DNA of 6,144 nt, from assembly GCA_900550705.1 (NCBI GenBank), contig URTG01000105.1:1-6144 (forward strand), in the 5' to 3' direction. A model generated the notes under the pieces. The model saw only the letters and a program-made list of their open reading frames with translations. It had not been told where the DNA came from and searched no databases. Positions 5,991 through 6,144 of this stretch are shown in pieces. Source of the DNA: an uncultured Eubacteriales bacterium (GTDB taxonomy: Bacteria > Bacillota > Clostridia > Oscillospirales > Oscillospiraceae). Both the position numbers and the translations under genes were made by a program. The stretch's first letter is position 1. Each line of letters opens with the position of its first letter.

Positions 5991-6001
5991 GCGGCAGATC
6001 G

Positions 6002-6027
6002 ACCAAAAAGCGCGGAGGATTTTTGGT
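6002..6027. repeat. Inverted repeat, 8-bp arms
   Basis: ACCAAAAA (6002-6009) pairs exactly with TTTTTGGT (6020-6027) around a 10-base purine-rich loop. It is the first of four hairpins packed into the non-coding right end of the window. Confidence 0.6.
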
Positions 6028-6031
6028 GCTT

Positions 6032-6074
6032 CAGCTTGTCGAAAAAGTGGCTTCGCCGCTTTTTTGTCAAGCTG
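6032..6074. repeat. 43-base near-perfect palindrome, terminator-like on both strands
   Basis: Outer arms CAGCTTG/CAAGCTG (6032-6038 with 6068-6074) and, after one mismatch, a 12-bp inner arm (6040-6051 with 6055-6066, two G-T wobbles) close on a TTC loop. The inner arm has an A-tract on one side and a T-tract on the other (6042-6046 and 6060-6065) around a GC core, so either strand could act as an intrinsic terminator. It may also be a copy of a dispersed intergenic palindrome; copy number cannot be judged from one window. Confidence 0.75.
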
Positions 6075-6076
6075 CA

Positions 6077-6101
6077 AACATTTTAACTGCGTTAAAATGT
6101 T
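6077..6101. repeat. Perfect AT-rich inverted repeat, 11-bp arms
   Basis: AACATTTTAAC (6077-6087) is exactly complementary to GTTAAAATGTT (6091-6101) with a 3-base loop TGC. It lacks a GC core and T-tail, so it is not a typical terminator. Its form would also suit a protein-binding operator or part of a small repeat element together with its neighbours. Confidence 0.7.
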
Positions 6102-6110
6102 ATTGATTTA

Positions 6111-6139
6111 AGAAAAAGGGGACCCTGATGGTCCCCTTT
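6111..6139 (-). terminator. Probable terminator of a leftward gene beyond the window
   Basis: A perfect 10-bp stem AAAGGGGACC/GGTCCCCTTT (6115-6124 with 6130-6139) has a 5-base loop. Read on the minus strand, the stem is followed by a T-rich tail (stem TTT continuing into TTCTT, 6110-6117). On the plus strand only TTT then CAAAC follows. This fits a gene on the minus strand lying to the right of the window. Confidence 0.65.
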
Positions 6140-6144
6140 CAAAC

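Noticed and set aside
4915..6006. 363-codon open frame on the minus strand opposite the CdaR-like gene
   Set aside because: It is an antisense shadow that runs through the terminator and has no motif.
1..6144. CRISPR array, tRNA, rRNA, transposase, toxin-antitoxin or defence module
   Set aside because: None was seen: no regularly spaced direct repeats, no tRNA-like cloverleaf, and every supported gene belongs to a housekeeping or regulatory family.

Overview
The window is GC-rich bacterial DNA (the coding parts look well above 60% G+C). It has strong AGGAGG-type ribosome binding sites, GTG starts in three of seven genes, and clean sigma-70/SigA promoters with TATAAT boxes. The gene set (stand-alone MreB/Mbl, a two-domain DtxR/MntR-type regulator, a DUF4830-like protein, a CdaR/PucR-type regulator) and the base composition point to a high-GC Bacillota gut anaerobe, most likely Oscillospiraceae (Flavonifractor / Pseudoflavonifractor-like). 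That placement is inference; no rRNA or tRNA is present to anchor it.

Layout from left to right. Bases 1-93 hold no gene and contain one clear hairpin; they could be the tail of an RNA gene or an upstream 3' region. A promoter at 94-122 drives a ComF/GntX-type phosphoribosyltransferase-fold protein (160-837). A second promoter (875-903), with a conserved upstream box and a leader hairpin, drives a single mreB/mbl gene (1007-2038), which is followed by a strong stem-loop. Next come a short DtxR/MntR-family metalloregulator (2168-2542) and, 30 bases later, an MscS mechanosensitive channel (2573-3397), probably co-transcribed. A small membrane-anchored DUF4830-like protein is encoded on the minus strand (3403-3873) and converges on mscS with only five bases between the stop codons. 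Diverging from it is an RsuA-type 16S rRNA pseudouridine synthase (3997-4725). A third promoter (4762-4791), very similar to the mreB promoter, drives a CdaR/PucR-like regulator (4840-5931) that ends at a textbook terminator. The last 150 bases carry four more perfect or near-perfect hairpins and no gene. The final one reads as a terminator for a leftward gene beyond the window.

Functionally this is mostly a housekeeping neighbourhood: DNA uptake/recombination (comF), cell shape (mreB), metal homeostasis control, osmotic safety valve (mscS), ribosome modification (rsuA), and a metabolite-responsive regulator. I see no CRISPR array, transposase, phage module or defence system, and no convincing new multi-gene system. 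The observations most worth checking are the shared promoter architecture of mreB and the CdaR-like gene, the tandem hairpin block at the right end, and the mixed MntR/DtxR metal-ligand set of the small regulator.
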